Assembly (NCBI RefSeq): GCF_000006565.2
Contig: NC_031477.1
Coordinates: 3,628,043 to 3,692,042 of the forward strand
Length of the DNA stretch: 64,000 bases
Source of the DNA: Toxoplasma gondii ME49
Taxonomy: Eukaryota; Apicomplexa; Conoidasida; Eucoccidiorida; Sarcocystidae
Direction of reading: 5' to 3'
Shown here: positions 1 through 12,209 of the stretch, piece after piece
Layout: each line of letters opens with the position of its first letter
Position numbering within the stretch: position 1 is the stretch's first letter
The notes under the pieces: generated by a model
What the model saw: the letters and a program-made list of their open reading frames with translations, nothing else
What the model was told of the DNA's origin: nothing
Database searches by the model: none
Translations under genes and position numbers: made by a program

Positions 1-3000
1 TTTCGGGGAAGGAGGCATAGCACGGCGGCATTTACACTGTTGAAGCCGACTTCTTAAATGGCTGGTGTTTGACGTTCGGTGTTTAGTCCAGGCAAAGAAG
101 AAAACAGACAAGTCGAGGAGCGTTGGCGGCTTGGTCTGTATCCCGTCAAAAAGGGGGAAAGAAACGTGGAAAGGCGCGGCACAAGGCGCGACGAAGGTCT
201 GTTTCGGCGAAAGTGAGTTTTTTCTCCAAGGCGCGTTCTACATTTTCGCAGAAGAGAAGACAGGCTCTGTGTCAAGACAGAGCCACCGAACGGTTTGTCG
301 AGGTGTCGTGCGAAAAAACGAAGAAGCGCGCTTTCCCCTTGTGCAGCGAGCGCGAGCTCCCGAGGACGTGGACACCGGGTGAAGGAGGATCGGAGACAAG
401 CAGACTGCAGGTAGAACGGTCACGGAAACAAGAGGAGAAGGGAGGGCATCTGCGGCTGGTGGGTGTGAAGGTGAGTTGCCAAGAGGGCGAGGAAACGGTT
501 CCTACGCCGTTCATTTTCTGCAGTTCTCAGCGCGAGAAAAGACGAGTCCTCATCCAGCCAAAAGGAAAGAGACCGGGAGCACTTTGCGCAAGGCTCCAAC
601 TACCACCCCCTCCCCCCCTCGGTTCTGTCGAGGCGAACCGTCCGACGAACCGGCCTTCCCGGGAATCCAGGGCGCGACAAGAAAGCAGGTCGCCGGTCGG
701 CGCGCCTGGAAAATGAGTTGTCTTCGTAAACATCTCTAGATTTTTGACGAAAACGCTTCTCGGAAACGAGTCTGCGCCCAGGCGAACGCAGAAAACCATC
801 GTCGCGCGCACCCGCCACGCGCGTATACCGAGGCGACAGCGTGCGGCTGAGGTCTCCTCGACACGGCGCATGGGCTCACCAGGGAGAAACGAGCTGCGAA
901 ACTTTTCCGTGAAGTGGCCACGTTATGCATTTTTTTCCAAAATGAAGGAACGTTGAATCTCCCGAAAGATATGTACTGCTGAGGGACGTCAGGGGTGCCG
1001 ATCCGTAAAACTCGAGGATCCCTGCATCAATCTAGCTATGCTGGCAAGCTCCTTGTACCTGTTTAGCTCACTGTCTGCTACGGCCTTCACACTGGAAAAG
1101 TCTTCGACGCCAGTTCGTCTACCAACTGCCGTGTTGGAGGCTGCTTCTCCTTCCTAAACTACCTCATAAAAGAAAGGGAACCGCAATACGGTTGCTTAAG
1201 AGCGTTCGCGACGGTTCAGTCAGCATCTAACGAAGGTGACTTCACCTCGTCCGTCACTCAAACCAGTTGAGACGTACATACACCGCGTCCCCATGCGATG
1301 GTGTTCCGGTCTTACCTATCAACATATATCTATAAGTATGTGTATCCTTCCGATAACCACAGACCTCTCAATTGAGAACGACGGTTTGCACTCTGCTTCC
1401 CGGCAAAAGGAAATGTGCGCCGAGCAGATACCTGTGTCTGGGCTCTCTTCGTCGTCACAAAAAACTCGACGATGTCGTCACGTCGTCACATGCTCCCGAC
1501 ACAGTCACTCCTCGTCACAGTGGAAGGACACCGTTTCCAGTAGGCACAGAGTCTACCGAAAGCACAGCGGCTTTTTATCTCGAAACTGCAGCGCGGGAAC
1601 ACGTTTAGGATTTCGAGGAGTCGACAACAAACGCGGCCTCAGGCGAGACGATACATGCAGGACTCGTTTCTGAAGCTTCGGGAGGCAGTTTCGACACCTG
1701 GCGCCCTAGTTAACGCTGTTCCTACGTTTGCTCCCCTGAGGGTTGCCTCTGTGCAAATGATCTGCAAGCCCAAACAATGTATCTCGAATCGAACACACTA
1801 GCGCAGCACACATCGACAGCATCAACCAGAGAGGCAGCTTTTCCACCCAGAGAACAGTGTCGAGTTGTCTGCGCCGGGAAAATAGTTTGGTGCCTTTACC
1901 ACGCACCGAGTTGTTACGGCTTCATGTTCCAGCTGGAGGCTTGACTCTTCCGAGGCGGTAGTTGCAATGCAGGGTATGATCTTCACCTTATCAATGCCGG
2001 CTTGTTAAGAGGATGTGTCTCCGTGTTTGTGCCACTCTTTCTCGGTGGTTCGGAAGTCGTTTTCGCAAGAACGAACGCGAGCTCCTTTTTCCTAGGACCG
2101 TCAAACGAAACGGTTCATCCGATAAACCCACAGTCTGAGAACCTGCCACCAGACGCCAGGTTGTTCTGAAGACTGCTTTCTTGTCTGCTTCCAATGCCCG
2201 TTTGCCACGCACAGCCGCTAAATCGAAGATCGACACGAAACGCCGGAGGGGGACTTACGCCGTCAAATCACCACCTACCAGCGTAGCAAAAGGGGTTTTC
2301 AAGTGAAAAAGCGTCTGAAAAACCCCGCCAGAGTAGCCCACATCAGAAAGGTCATTCCAACTCGGCTCCCTGTGTGGTCCAGATCTGGCGCTACGTTCGC
2401 CAACCTATATGTGACAAGACTGAAAGTGAAAACATGTCGAAAAAGAAAGTGATTTTCCAACGCACTTCTCATGTGCGCAAAGTCTCTAACCACGTATGTG
2501 TGCTCGACGTGTCTTAGCGTGAATCCACTGAGATAAGTAATACAGAGTTTAACTGCGCATCCGTTTCCGTGACAAGACAGACCACTGGATCGACACCGAG
2601 AGAGAATTAGGACTCAGTTATATGAATGCACCCGTAAAGTCACCACACACATATACATGCATATATATATATATATATATATATGCTAGGGGTAATTTCC
2701 TTGAAGAAGTGAAGTGCTCTGGGCTACACGGAGAGTTTTCTACACGTTAGTGTCACTACTATTTGCTGTTGAACTTTAGCAGGCTAAACGCCGTTCGACG
2801 GCTAGCCTTGTCTCGGCTCTGCAATCTCGTCACAGAGGACCTGTGCCAGACGCATTGTGGAAAGCGTAGAACCTTGAGACTGAAATTTTGAGACACCAAA
2901 GCGGTGACTGCGTGTTTTCGCTGGGCGTTGCGAGGGCACGCATACCCCGCGGTCGGGATAGCGGTAGGTTTCGTCGAGCGTCTTTTTTTCTGAGTGTTGT

Positions 3001-3077
3001 TATACACAGGAAATCTGTTGAAGAAAATGTCTATACCACACACAACTGCGACGTGAAGTTTCTTCGGCACGCCGCGT
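1..3077. other. unassigned left flank, no supported gene
   Basis: No convincing coding exon is visible. Bases 1-900 are G+C-rich with overlapping open frames on both strands (for example 123-716 plus, Lys/Arg/Ser-rich), but none has a recognisable domain or a clear splice partner. The texture resembles the 5' leader or first exon of a gene that runs off the left edge, most likely leftward, but this cannot be decided here. Bases 960-3077 are less G+C-rich, with only short open frames. They would hold the 3' UTR and terminator of the minus-strand AP2 gene. Confidence 0.5.
2660..2684. repeat. (AT)n microsatellite
   Basis: Pure AT dinucleotide run of about 12 units preceded by a short ACAT-rich stretch, lying in the region just downstream of the AP2-domain gene. 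Confidence 0.9.
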
Positions 3078-4376
3078 TCACTTGAATGGCGGTCTTCCAG
3101 ACTTTTTTCTGTTTCTCTGCATGCTGAAGATGTAGTTCTCGCGAAGCTTCTGTCTGCGCACAGCGACAGCGGCTTGGTACGCGGCGTCGAACCCCATTTC
3201 CATCGTGGGAAAGGCCTTGAACCTGCGCAAGCCGTGCTCGTTCCAGGTCGCCACCCAGAGCTTCTCCTCAGTGTCGAAGTAGACGCCGCGGACTCCGCTG
3301 CGCGTCACATCGGGTTTCGCGAGTCTGTCCAAGTGCCCTTGTCTCTGGAGTTGCTTCAGCAGAACGACGGCTTTTGCGCGCGCGCGTTCCCATGTTCCGC
3401 TTCCTCTGCCGATGCCGAGGCCGTCTGGAAGTCCCTCCTTGCCTCTGCCGCCGCGCCGGCCTCGACAGGAGAACGGCCGGAATACCTGCACCCCGTTCGC
3501 GTACCACATGCACATGAACCGCCGGAAGCGTTGGTCGTACACCAGGTTCGGTCGCGAGTTCTGATACAGCGGGACTCGCGTTCTCCGCGCCTTCTCGGGC
3601 CAGAAAAACTCTTGCCGGCGACCCATGCCCGACTGAATGACTCTGCCTGGATCGCGGCGTGGCTTCCGGCGCTTCAGACCCCCTGCACGACCGCCAAACA
3701 TGCGCGCTTGCAAGAGGTTCCAGGAGAGCTGGTAGGCGGGGAGGCACGGATTTCGACGGCTGGCGGCAGCCAAACACCCGCAAGTTGCCGAGGCCGCGAA
3801 CGCGCCACTCGCATCTCCCCTTAGCCCGGAGTCGAACGCATGCAGTCTCCTGAAGACTGCAGCCGCTTCCCACGCGTTAGGTGCCGGAGAGACACGGGCG
3901 TTACTGGGACGAGAGAAACCTGTCGGTTTCTGTGGAGAGTCGACTGCGATTTCCTCACTCTGGAGGAAATCAGACGGCCAGGGTGGAAGCGCCTCCGCGG
4001 CTACAGCCGCTCGCGAAGAAAAGCCGTCACTCGTTTCTCCGTGACGCCGTTTAGGCGCTCCAACGCATGCAAGGGGTTTGCAGGGCACACTGACACGGGC
4101 ACCAAGCAAGTTTCTGTGAGGAGAGGCGCGGACAGGAGAGGGAAACAAAGGGGAGAAGGTGCAAGCTGCTGCGGATTCAGGACTCTCCTTGGGCGGCTGT
4201 CGAGACTTTGAGAGGGCGGACGTCGTGTGGAAAGGCGTCCGGAACGGAGTTGGGCCTCGGCTGTCCAGAGAAAGCAACGAAATGCTCCCAGAAAAAGCCT
4301 CCACTCTCGGGCCGAAACACTTGAGCGGACCCGGGCCAGCCGCGCCGCGAAGAAACAGGAGGCCTGCGCGATCCAT
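3078..4376 (-). CDS. AP2-domain protein, probably mitochondrial
   Basis: Single-exon gene of 432 residues starting at ATG 4376. The C-terminus (about residues 360-413) reads as one AP2/ERF-type domain: GVRGVYFDTEEKLWVATW, then an LRRFKAF strand, then an amphipathic helix AYQAAVAVRRQKL. This is the classic three-strand plus helix pattern of the ApiAP2 family. The first 60 residues are rich in Arg, Ser, Ala and Leu, poor in acidic residues, and include FHTTSALSKS, which resembles a mitochondrial presequence with a processing site. Residues 60-230 are low complexity; 235-310 form a basic, aromatic region (FFWPEKARRTRVPLYQNSRP) that looks like an ordered RNA- or protein-binding segment. ApiAP2 proteins are usually nuclear transcription factors, but AP2-fold proteins have also been found in apicomplexan mitochondrial ribosomes. 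The presequence-like start and lone C-terminal AP2 fit the second role better; that is inference. A nuclear factor is the alternative. Confidence 0.78.
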   Translation of the reverse strand: MDRAGLLFLRGAAGPGPLKCFGPRVEAFSGSISLLSLDSRGPTPFRTPFHTTSALSKSRQPPKESPESAAACTFSPLFPSPVRASPHRNLLGARVSVPCKPLACVGAPKRRHGETSDGFSSRAAVAAEALPPWPSDFLQSEEIAVDSPQKPTGFSRPSNARVSPAPNAWEAAAVFRRLHAFDSGLRGDASGAFAASATCGCLAAASRRNPCLPAYQLSWNLLQARMFGGRAGGLKRRKPRRDPGRVIQSGMGRRQEFFWPEKARRTRVPLYQNSRPNLVYDQRFRRFMCMWYANGVQVFRPFSCRGRRGGRGKEGLPDGLGIGRGSGTWERARAKAVVLLKQLQRQGHLDRLAKPDVTRSGVRGVYFDTEEKLWVATWNEHGLRRFKAFPTMEMGFDAAYQAAVAVRRQKLRENYIFSMQRNRKKSGRPPFK

Positions 4377-7300
4377 GTACTGAACTGGAGGGAAAACAGA
4401 GCGGCGGGACGTAGAGACAACAGGTTCCTGTTTATTCGATTCGAACTACGCAAAGAAGTGGACAGATAAGCGCATCATGTAGTACTCCGGGGTACGCGCA
4501 GGAGAGTGACGGCCTGTTTCGAAGGGGAATTCAAGATCGCTCAAAACGCTGGAAAAACACCACTCAGGCATTCAACACTGAACGGGCACGAGCGGTTGAC
4601 AGGCGAGATAAATACACAGAAAAGTCGAAAGTCCCCCCTGCAAACGCGACACGGCATGGAAGCGTCACCAACGCAGACACACTCGCCGCAGACGGTTTAC
4701 AGGGCGTGACAGCAATACTGTTCTGACCCCTTCTCGGAGAACAACTCAGGAATACTCTCTTTCTGAACACACATTTCGACTGAAGCGGAGAACGCGTTTC
4801 AATCGAACTTCAAACATGCGCCACGAGAACCCAGAAGGCAGGCAGCGCCCCGGGAAGTCTGTCCGCTCTTACTGACTTCTGAACGAGCCACGTTAAACGC
4901 GTACTAAAGCACATTTCGGCTCGGTCAAGGCTGCTGATGAAAACGGTGGACATGCTTGCGAGTTTCCTGAGTGGAACCTGCGAGGATTGTCTCCTTGAAC
5001 CAATTCTGGCGGCGCAAAGGCACAGCATGCATGCATCCAAATTACCACCCCAAAACACCCATTTACTTGCACGCTAATGTGTGAAAAAAGCGTCCCTGTT
5101 CTTACTCATCGGAACCAGTGACTTTTTGTATCTAGCCTGAGTCTTGTTGAAAAGCAGCTGGCAACTACGTGTCAACGCTGTGGTTTTCTAGGGGCAGCAA
5201 AGATTCTACACACAGCTTCGACGCTGGAGGAAGTGGTTATAGTCAGTCGATATAAAGCTACACCAGATATCCAAGCGGGAGTTCGGCAACTATAAGTCTG
5301 GTTATGTACTCTTCGAGGTGTGTGAATTAAAATACACAAGAACACGAAAGCATGCCCTCTAGGCGATACATGCGTATCCGCAGATTTTGTGGGCGTTCTT
5401 CCGACTAACGTCGGCTCGCAGAAGCGACAGTACCACACGGGCGCTTAGTCGCACAGCGACCTGTTTGGTACCTGGAAGGTGTTTTCTAACATGTTCTGTC
5501 GGGTGCCATGTCTGAAAGTATCTTGCCGGGAGCTGGTGTTGCATTTGAGCGGATATATTCCGTATGCGGCGACGCCCCGGGAATCAAATAACAAGCGAAG
5601 ATCGTCTGATCTCCGTCCATGGAACTCGAAAGAGCTTTTCCAGATTGCATTCAGTCGAATACGTAGGCACGGACTTCGCTGTCTTGTGCTCAGGCGACTG
5701 TGTCGTTACGGAGTGATGTTGCCGAGTCGGTGAGGCTCCGGTTTCAATATGAAAAATGTCCGTTTTACGCGGTACAGGAGGACAGAAACACATTGGTGAC
5801 AGTCGCTAAACAACACCAGGGAGAATTCGTAGCAGCCTGAAGCTCATAAGAAAATCCTCTTCCGGCAGGCGGTTCTCCAGCACAAACAAATCTAACACGA
5901 GACTGGTGTGCGGCGACTGTCCACCGAGCGACACTTTTACCGTGCGACGGAAACGTATCGCCACTCGATTTCGTGTGGAGTGATGATGCGCCTCTCTCGA
6001 GAGGCGAGCTGTCCGGTCAAAGGCTACTTCTGTTCGACGCCATTCTCTGTTGATCCTTCACCAGAATAGGTGTCAGATCGGCTTACCACGGACAGGTGTC
6101 AGCGTGACTCAGAGGTCTGTTCATAAGACGAATGAGTGGGGCGCACCGAGTGACAGTATCACAAATTGCACTTGAGTCAAAATTTGTCACGATTTTTATG
6201 CTTTGGAAGCTGAATGGCTTTGGTGACGAAGATGGGGAAGTGCCCAGAGAGGCTGCTGCTTGAAAAAGCAGAAGCAGCAAACTCTCTCATTGGAATGCCG
6301 CATATTGAGCGCGGACTGTCGAATAACCAATGAGCTCCAACACCAGTTTGACTGTCTATAGGAAATCGGAGGCCGCGCTAGTTCTTGTGAAAACGAGTTC
6401 CAAACCAGCGTTGTAGATTGGCTGTAGCACCCCCCCCCTCACACACGCAAAAGTGTTTACAAGATACCTGATGCGCCACTACTCGAACTAGATCCAGCCC
6501 CGCATCCACCACACAGACTCGTGCTGGTCGTATCGAGGCAGCCTCAGTTTCTCTACTTCCGTGCATACTTCCTTAAACATACAAGAATCACACTTCCGTA
6601 CTCTGACGCGTCTGACGTCACCATCCGAGCAGCTGCATTTCGAGGATGGAGAAAGATCCATTTTTCAGTTGTCACCGTGCAGGTCTGCTTTGTTTAACGT
6701 GCGGGTGTAACGCTACACAAAGGTACGGCCGCGTTGCCTCGACGAGATTGAATGCAGAAGGCAATATGCTCTTTTTACGATGGACTTTCAGAATGGTAGC
6801 GTTTCTGGGTCTGCTGATGATTGCTGGTGTTTAACCCAAGGGTGACCAGTGCATCATTGAGAACGGCGAAATCTGAAGAGTTCATGCTTTGACAATGCTC
6901 TTTCGCTGGCAGGACTTCGAGCACAGCCAGTGATTTATTGCGTCCAAAAAGCGCGAGATTATTCGTGTGTTCCTGTCTTCCACTCTAAGAGAACGCCTAC
7001 GCAGGGCCTGCTCTGACGAGATCGAAAACTGCATGGCTGCAGACAAAAATCCTCGACCGTCGACATCTCCAGCGGAGTCACCTTTGTTGACTCTGAGCGA
7101 ACGCAAAAAATCCGGCTCGAGAAACTCGACCCAACCCCCTCAGCTGTCTCCCTAGATGAACGGACAGGCGAAAACATCTGAGCATAGCATGTCCGCCTTC
7201 TTTCTCCCCAAAATGACGTCTCGGATTATGAAATACCTACCGGAGGTAGCTGTACATATGCACTTTACTGATACACACAATACTTACGAGACTTCAGACG

Positions 7301-7383
7301 CCCTCTGAACAGCACTGAGCGCGCCTGCCTCCAGAAACGCACGCAGGCGTGGCGGTGCCGGATGCATGGATCCCTGCACATTT
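4377..7383. other. intergenic, promoter of AP2 gene and 3' flank of SPT2
   Basis: About 3 kb with no exon I can support. Open frames are short and carry no motif. It must contain the promoter and 5' UTR of the AP2-domain gene at its left end and the 3' UTR of the SPT2 gene at its right end. A TGCATGCATGC-type palindromic cluster lies near 5026-5037. Confidence 0.6.
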
Positions 7384-9741
7384 CTATCCTTGCCGACTTC
7401 TCCTTTTTTCCAGTCTGCGTTCCTCCCGAGCTTCCTCGAGGAGTTTTGCGTATTCCTCTGCATCCTCCTGCGCGCCGATCTGGCCGCTGTACTGCTCCTC
7501 TTGAAGCTGCTGGTGGAAGCCACTCTCTGCGCACTCTCCCTCGAAGCGACCTGCGAAGTTGCGCGGGTCGTACCCAGTGACTCTGCGCATTTCTGCTTGC
7601 CAGTTGCTGGCTGCTTCGCCTGCCTCTTCGTCTTCGACAATGAAGTCGTCCAGGTCGTCGTCTTCCTCTGGACTGTCCCAGCTTCCCCGCTCGGACGCTC
7701 TCCACTCCGGTCGCGACGGCCGGTTGAAGAGACCGGTGCACGGCAGCCGCGCGGAGTCTGCGTCGTCGAACTCCTCTCTCTCTCCACCTTCCCTGTCCGC
7801 CCCTCTGTGCCTCGCCTCGAGTTCCCGCCTCTCCAGATGAAGCGGCGCGCGCCACACCGACTGACCTGAAGGCGCGCCGCCAGTCTTCGCGCAAAGATCT
7901 CGCGTTTTTTCTGTGGAGAGACCCGAGTTCTGCGCTGACACACATGCGGGCAGCGAAGGACGAACTCCCCGACCGCCCCCCAGCGTCCGCAGGCCGGGCA
8001 AACCGCTCGCGATTCCAGATCCACGTACGCATGCACTCCGATCTGGCTGCGGCACACCGCAGATGTACCTCTTCGGAGTCGGCGCGGCGGCCGGGGGCTT
8101 CCTCCCGAGGACATCTGGCACAACGAACTGGGCGCGGGTCTTGCCTGCGGCGAGAGCGTTCTTCGACTCTGGAGCTCGAGAGACAGAACCTCTGCTTCCT
8201 GTTGGCGTCAGCGAAGGCGCCCAAAACGCCCGCGGCCGACAGCAGGCTTCCCCGGGATGCGCGCTGCCGTGCTTCTCTCGACTCGCATGCGCTTTCGGCA
8301 CCCCGCTGGATGCGGCAGAGCGGGCGGCAGTCACAGGAGACCAGACAGAGTTCGGAGACGAAGCAGCCTCGCGTGCAGCAGGGAGTTTCTCCTGACTCTT
8401 CCCGCCACTCGTTTTTGCCGGGGACGAGATTCTGGACCCAGGAAGCTTGCGAAAACCACGTCCGTTCAACGGACTTCCGTGAGGCTGGGATGTGTGCCTC
8501 GGCTCTCCAGACGCTTCTCTGACACCGAAGGGTCCCGGTGATCGCGGCCGCTTCCCTCGACTGTCTGTACAGGTCCGCCGGTCCGGGATCTCCACTGCGG
8601 TGTCTCGAGGCAAACAGGCTGGGCGTGGAGAGTGCGAAGACGGATCGGACTGTCGCTGCGGCCTCTGACTCTGACCAGTCCCCCGAGCAGAGAGAGGTGG
8701 GTCGACCTCTTTGACTTTCTGCGTCTCAGACTGTTCGCTCTTGTCGCGACAGCTCGTTGAGGCCGCTGCAACAGCCCAATCTGGTCGTCCGGCGGAGGGG
8801 AGAGAGGCGCCTGCATGCGCCGGCTCTTCCTTCGGTCCACTGGACCTCTGCGAGAGGTACACGAGGGAGGAGCTGCCGCTCCACTTCTCGACGATCACTT
8901 TGCCATTGACCCATCTCTTGACCGGCTTGCTGATGCCGTTGACGCCCGTGCCGACGGAGTCCGAGGCGTCTTCTCCAGTCCCCGGAGTGTCTGTTTCGTC
9001 TTTCGTCGCCTTCGGCCGAGTCTTGGTGACCACGACGCCGTGTCTCTGGGCTTTACGGCGACTCTCCTCGAAGCTCATTCTCCCCGGGACGCGAAGAGGC
9101 CCCGCGCGCACCGTGTTAACGCCTCTCAGAAACGAATGCGCTCTCCGGACTCCACCACTCCCAGCTCGCGGCCGCCTTGGTTCCCCGACTCGGTGCTCCT
9201 CTTCCAGTCGACGCTCTTCTTCGCGCTCGCGGAGCCGCGCCAGCTGCGCGCCGCGCTCTCTCAGCTGGAGAGACAGCCGCTGACTAGCCGTCAGCGGCCC
9301 CGCGGGAGTCGGCGTCGGATTCTGTTCAGGCGGCAACTCATATGGACTCTGCGTTTTCAGCCGCTCTCGAGAGAGAGACTGGAGGACGTCTGCTGGCGGG
9401 AGCACTGTCTCTGGACTCTCTGTTAGAGCTTTGAACTGAGCAATGGCTTTGTTGACTTCGGGTCCCGAGAGGAGCTCGCGATTCGCGCGTCTCAAGAACA
9501 CAACCAACTCGCGTTTGCGGTCAGCTCGCCACTTGTCGATCGCTTCTTCCTCACGCTTTCGCTCTTCCCTCCGTCGCTTTTCCACTGATACATCTGCCCT
9601 GGCTGGCGCGGTCCGCTCCGTCCGGTTCCGCGAGAAAGCGGAGTCCCGGTCCCGCCGCAGTCGCGACTCGAGCGGCGACGTGATCGGTTTTTGTACAAGG
9701 AAGTTCCGCTCTGGCAGCAAAAGCTCGTCCAGCCGGTCCAT
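7384..9741 (-). CDS. SPT2-family histone H3-H4 chaperone
   Basis: One long exon of 785 codons from ATG 9741; the frame is open upstream to about 9810 but only with a non-ATG codon, so 9741 is chosen. The last 92 residues carry the SPT2 signature: an acidic DDDLDDFIVEDEE box, a GYDPRNFAGRF motif, then EEQYSGQIGAQEDAEEYAKL ahead of a basic tail. In other eukaryotes this C-terminal region binds the H3-H4 tetramer and recycles histones behind RNA polymerase II. Residues from about 25 to 180 contain charged helices (KRRREERKREEEAIDKWRA and similar) that may form a coiled coil. The middle 450 residues are Ser/Pro/Arg-rich and look disordered. The family is conserved only at the C-terminus, so the N-terminal half has no assignable function. 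Expected location is chromatin in the nucleus. Confidence 0.85.
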   Translation of the reverse strand: MDRLDELLLPERNFLVQKPITSPLESRLRRDRDSAFSRNRTERTAPARADVSVEKRRREERKREEEAIDKWRADRKRELVVFLRRANRELLSGPEVNKAIAQFKALTESPETVLPPADVLQSLSRERLKTQSPYELPPEQNPTPTPAGPLTASQRLSLQLRERGAQLARLREREEERRLEEEHRVGEPRRPRAGSGGVRRAHSFLRGVNTVRAGPLRVPGRMSFEESRRKAQRHGVVVTKTRPKATKDETDTPGTGEDASDSVGTGVNGISKPVKRWVNGKVIVEKWSGSSSLVYLSQRSSGPKEEPAHAGASLPSAGRPDWAVAAASTSCRDKSEQSETQKVKEVDPPLSARGTGQSQRPQRQSDPSSHSPRPACLPRDTAVEIPDRRTCTDSRGKRPRSPGPFGVREASGEPRHTSQPHGSPLNGRGFRKLPGSRISSPAKTSGGKSQEKLPAAREAASSPNSVWSPVTAARSAASSGVPKAHASREKHGSAHPGEACCRPRAFWAPSLTPTGSRGSVSRAPESKNALAAGKTRAQFVVPDVLGRKPPAAAPTPKRYICGVPQPDRSACVRGSGIASGLPGLRTLGGGRGVRPSLPACVSAQNSGLSTEKTRDLCAKTGGAPSGQSVWRAPLHLERRELEARHRGADREGGEREEFDDADSARLPCTGLFNRPSRPEWRASERGSWDSPEEDDDLDDFIVEDEEAGEAASNWQAEMRRVTGYDPRNFAGRFEGECAESGFHQQLQEEQYSGQIGAQEDAEEYAKLLEEAREERRLEKRRSRQG

Positions 9742-12209
9742 CTCCTCGTCTCGCAAAAGTGTAGGACGCTCGAAAAAGGAAAAAAATAATAACGGAAGTG
9801 GAACGGACACTGAGGCGGACAGGGGTTCTTCGCCCGCGTAACGCGTGCGGTTTTCTCAAAGAAACAGGACCCTTGTACTCTGACGAAAGCAAGGCTTCCT
9901 TTGCAGCGAAAAAAACGCACAAGGGTTCCCTTTTGCTCCTGCAAGTACTGAAACACACGCGTAGCTCTATTTCCGCCAGGGTACTCTTAGAACTCAAATC
10001 AAATCTAAATACGGAACCCTGGTGCTCCACCTCTCGAGGTTGGAGCAGCCGCCCCAGAGAACGGCGGTCTTTGGCTTGCAAATCAGAACAAAAGGCCAAC
10101 ACGCTGAACCGCCGAAAGGGGTCGGCTGGAAAGAGACAGGTGCCCTTTTTGCCGACGTTTTCCATCCCTAAGATGGAAAACGAAGAATCGCTTCAATGTT
10201 ACATCAGATACATATTATCTCTGCTTACATTCCAGCAGCTCTGCTTTCTGCGAATTTCCCCTGGAAAGTGGATGCTAGGAAAACCTTTCGGAACGAGCGG
10301 CTTTTATCAACGCAAACACGCAGATGGACACGATCAACCCTTGCACGGGTGGTGCTTGTTTCACTTCTCAGTCTAAGGCGACGAGGCCTTAGTCAGCAGC
10401 GTGTGCCATGCGAAGTAGAAAAATTCCTTGGAGAAAAGAGACTCAATCTCAATCTCACTCTGGGCGTCCCGCCTACTCCGAAGTGAACTTCCGGACCGCA
10501 CCGAGACTCTTCTGTGCGAGCAGTCAGACGGAAACGGTGCCGTCTCGTACTGTCGTGCGGCCGCGGAGAAAAGAAGGAAATGCACCGCTTCTTAGCAACC
10601 GATTTACAGCAGCAGAAATTCGGAAGAGAGAGCGGCAGACCAAGCAAGCGCGGCGGCACGAGAATCTAGAATCGGGCAAAGACAGAGCAAGACGCGACAA
10701 CCCTCGGCGCGCAAAATCACAGACGTAAATTGGCGTGTGAAAACCGGCTGCGGAGAGACAGGAACTCAAAAAGAGCCTTACCCGTCCCCTTCTGCAGACT
10801 CTGGCAAATAGAGGACCACGAGAAAGAACAAAAAGACTTCCAAACTCGAGAAAACCTCCTAAATCTGCTGTCACAAATATTCGCAGGAGGTTGGTGGGCG
10901 TCCATTAACACGCGCATGCCAAGAAGGCCGAGCGGACCTACTGACGCAACCAGCAGACGGAAGCGTTCAGAACCGTTTTCCCCTTCTTTTGAACGCAACT
11001 ATAACTGAAGATGGCCAATAGGTTACGTCAGCGACACGGTGCGTATAGTGTGAAGGAGCCGACGAACACCGCAACGTCCGTGTGCTCGGGCGGCGGATGC
11101 CTGTGTGAGAGAACAGGAGAATGGGACGTCTTCGTCAATAGGGACTTCACTGCAAAAAAACTGGGGCGGACTGCAATGCAAGATTCGTCTGTCGTGTTGC
11201 GGCTTCAGCACATCGCGAATTGTTTTGCGTGAGGAGGGGCAACAACTCCGACTATATATATATATATGGATGATAACGCGGCGAAAAAACTAAAACTGTG
11301 GTGTTCCGTACACAACCAGCAGGTTCGCTTCTAGCCAGTCTAGACACGCCTCGCAAATCTCTACGTTGCTCCTGCGTAGCTCCCCGACGGTCGGGCACTC
11401 TGAAAAGGCCGGCGCGGACACAGTCTAGCACACCGTGATCGGCCTTTCTGCAGGAGATACCACTAACAAAGTCGCGTTTTGCGACTCGTCGCACAGGCAC
11501 ATGGACGCGCCAGTCGTTTGGACTTTGTGATGGACCCAGTGGTCTGAATAACGCGTTGAACTGCCACACCCAGCACGCCGAGTCAAAACGTAGAGTGCCA
11601 CGACAGGTGCTTCCGAGTGAAACAAAACTGTTCTGGTCGAATTCTCCGGAGCACACAACACTCGACTTCTACACGCAATAAAAGCAGCGACTCGGATCCA
11701 CGAACAGAGCAAAGACTGGAACTTTTGCCGGAGGGCGTCGCGCATGTTCAAAAATCTGGACAGAGCGTCAACGGCGTTCCAGTCGATTTCGGCAGACACG
11801 CCTTTTCGCTACGAACGCTTCGACCTTTCTGCGTTGGCAGACCCCAAGCGAAAACACGAACCGGAACTCAGCAGCCCGGCCACACCTTCTTGGTGGGTCG
11901 AACGAAAACCAATATTACTCAGCTGCTCTGCTCAGAAACGACCGGACCCGTCTACGTGAACCCCGAGCCGGCGTGCGACTTGCCCGCAGTCTGCACACAA
12001 GAGTTTTTTGGAAAACAAACCACCTTTTCGACTCCTTCCACTCCATATCGAACAATTCCGAGTTCCATCAGTGGTACTGAGCCGAGACTGCTATGGACGT
12101 CCTTTTTCGCACTCACGCTACTTTGTTTCCCTGCTGCTCGCGTGTCTCTGGAGAAAAGCTTTTTTTGTGTTGGCTTTCGTGCGTTTAGTTCAGTGACTTT
12201 CGCGTCTTC
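9742..12209. other. intergenic, no supported gene
   Basis: Holds the promoter and 5' UTR of SPT2 at the left and the 3' UTR of the opine dehydrogenase gene at the right. A short AT run lies near 11253-11268. A plus-strand open frame at 11617-12315 overlaps the last exon of the dehydrogenase in antisense and shows no domain, so it is not called. Confidence 0.6.

Noticed and set aside
123..716. 197-codon plus-strand open frame, Lys/Arg/Ser-rich
   Set aside because: No domain, no splice partner, and comparably long frames overlap on both strands, as expected by chance in G+C-rich DNA.
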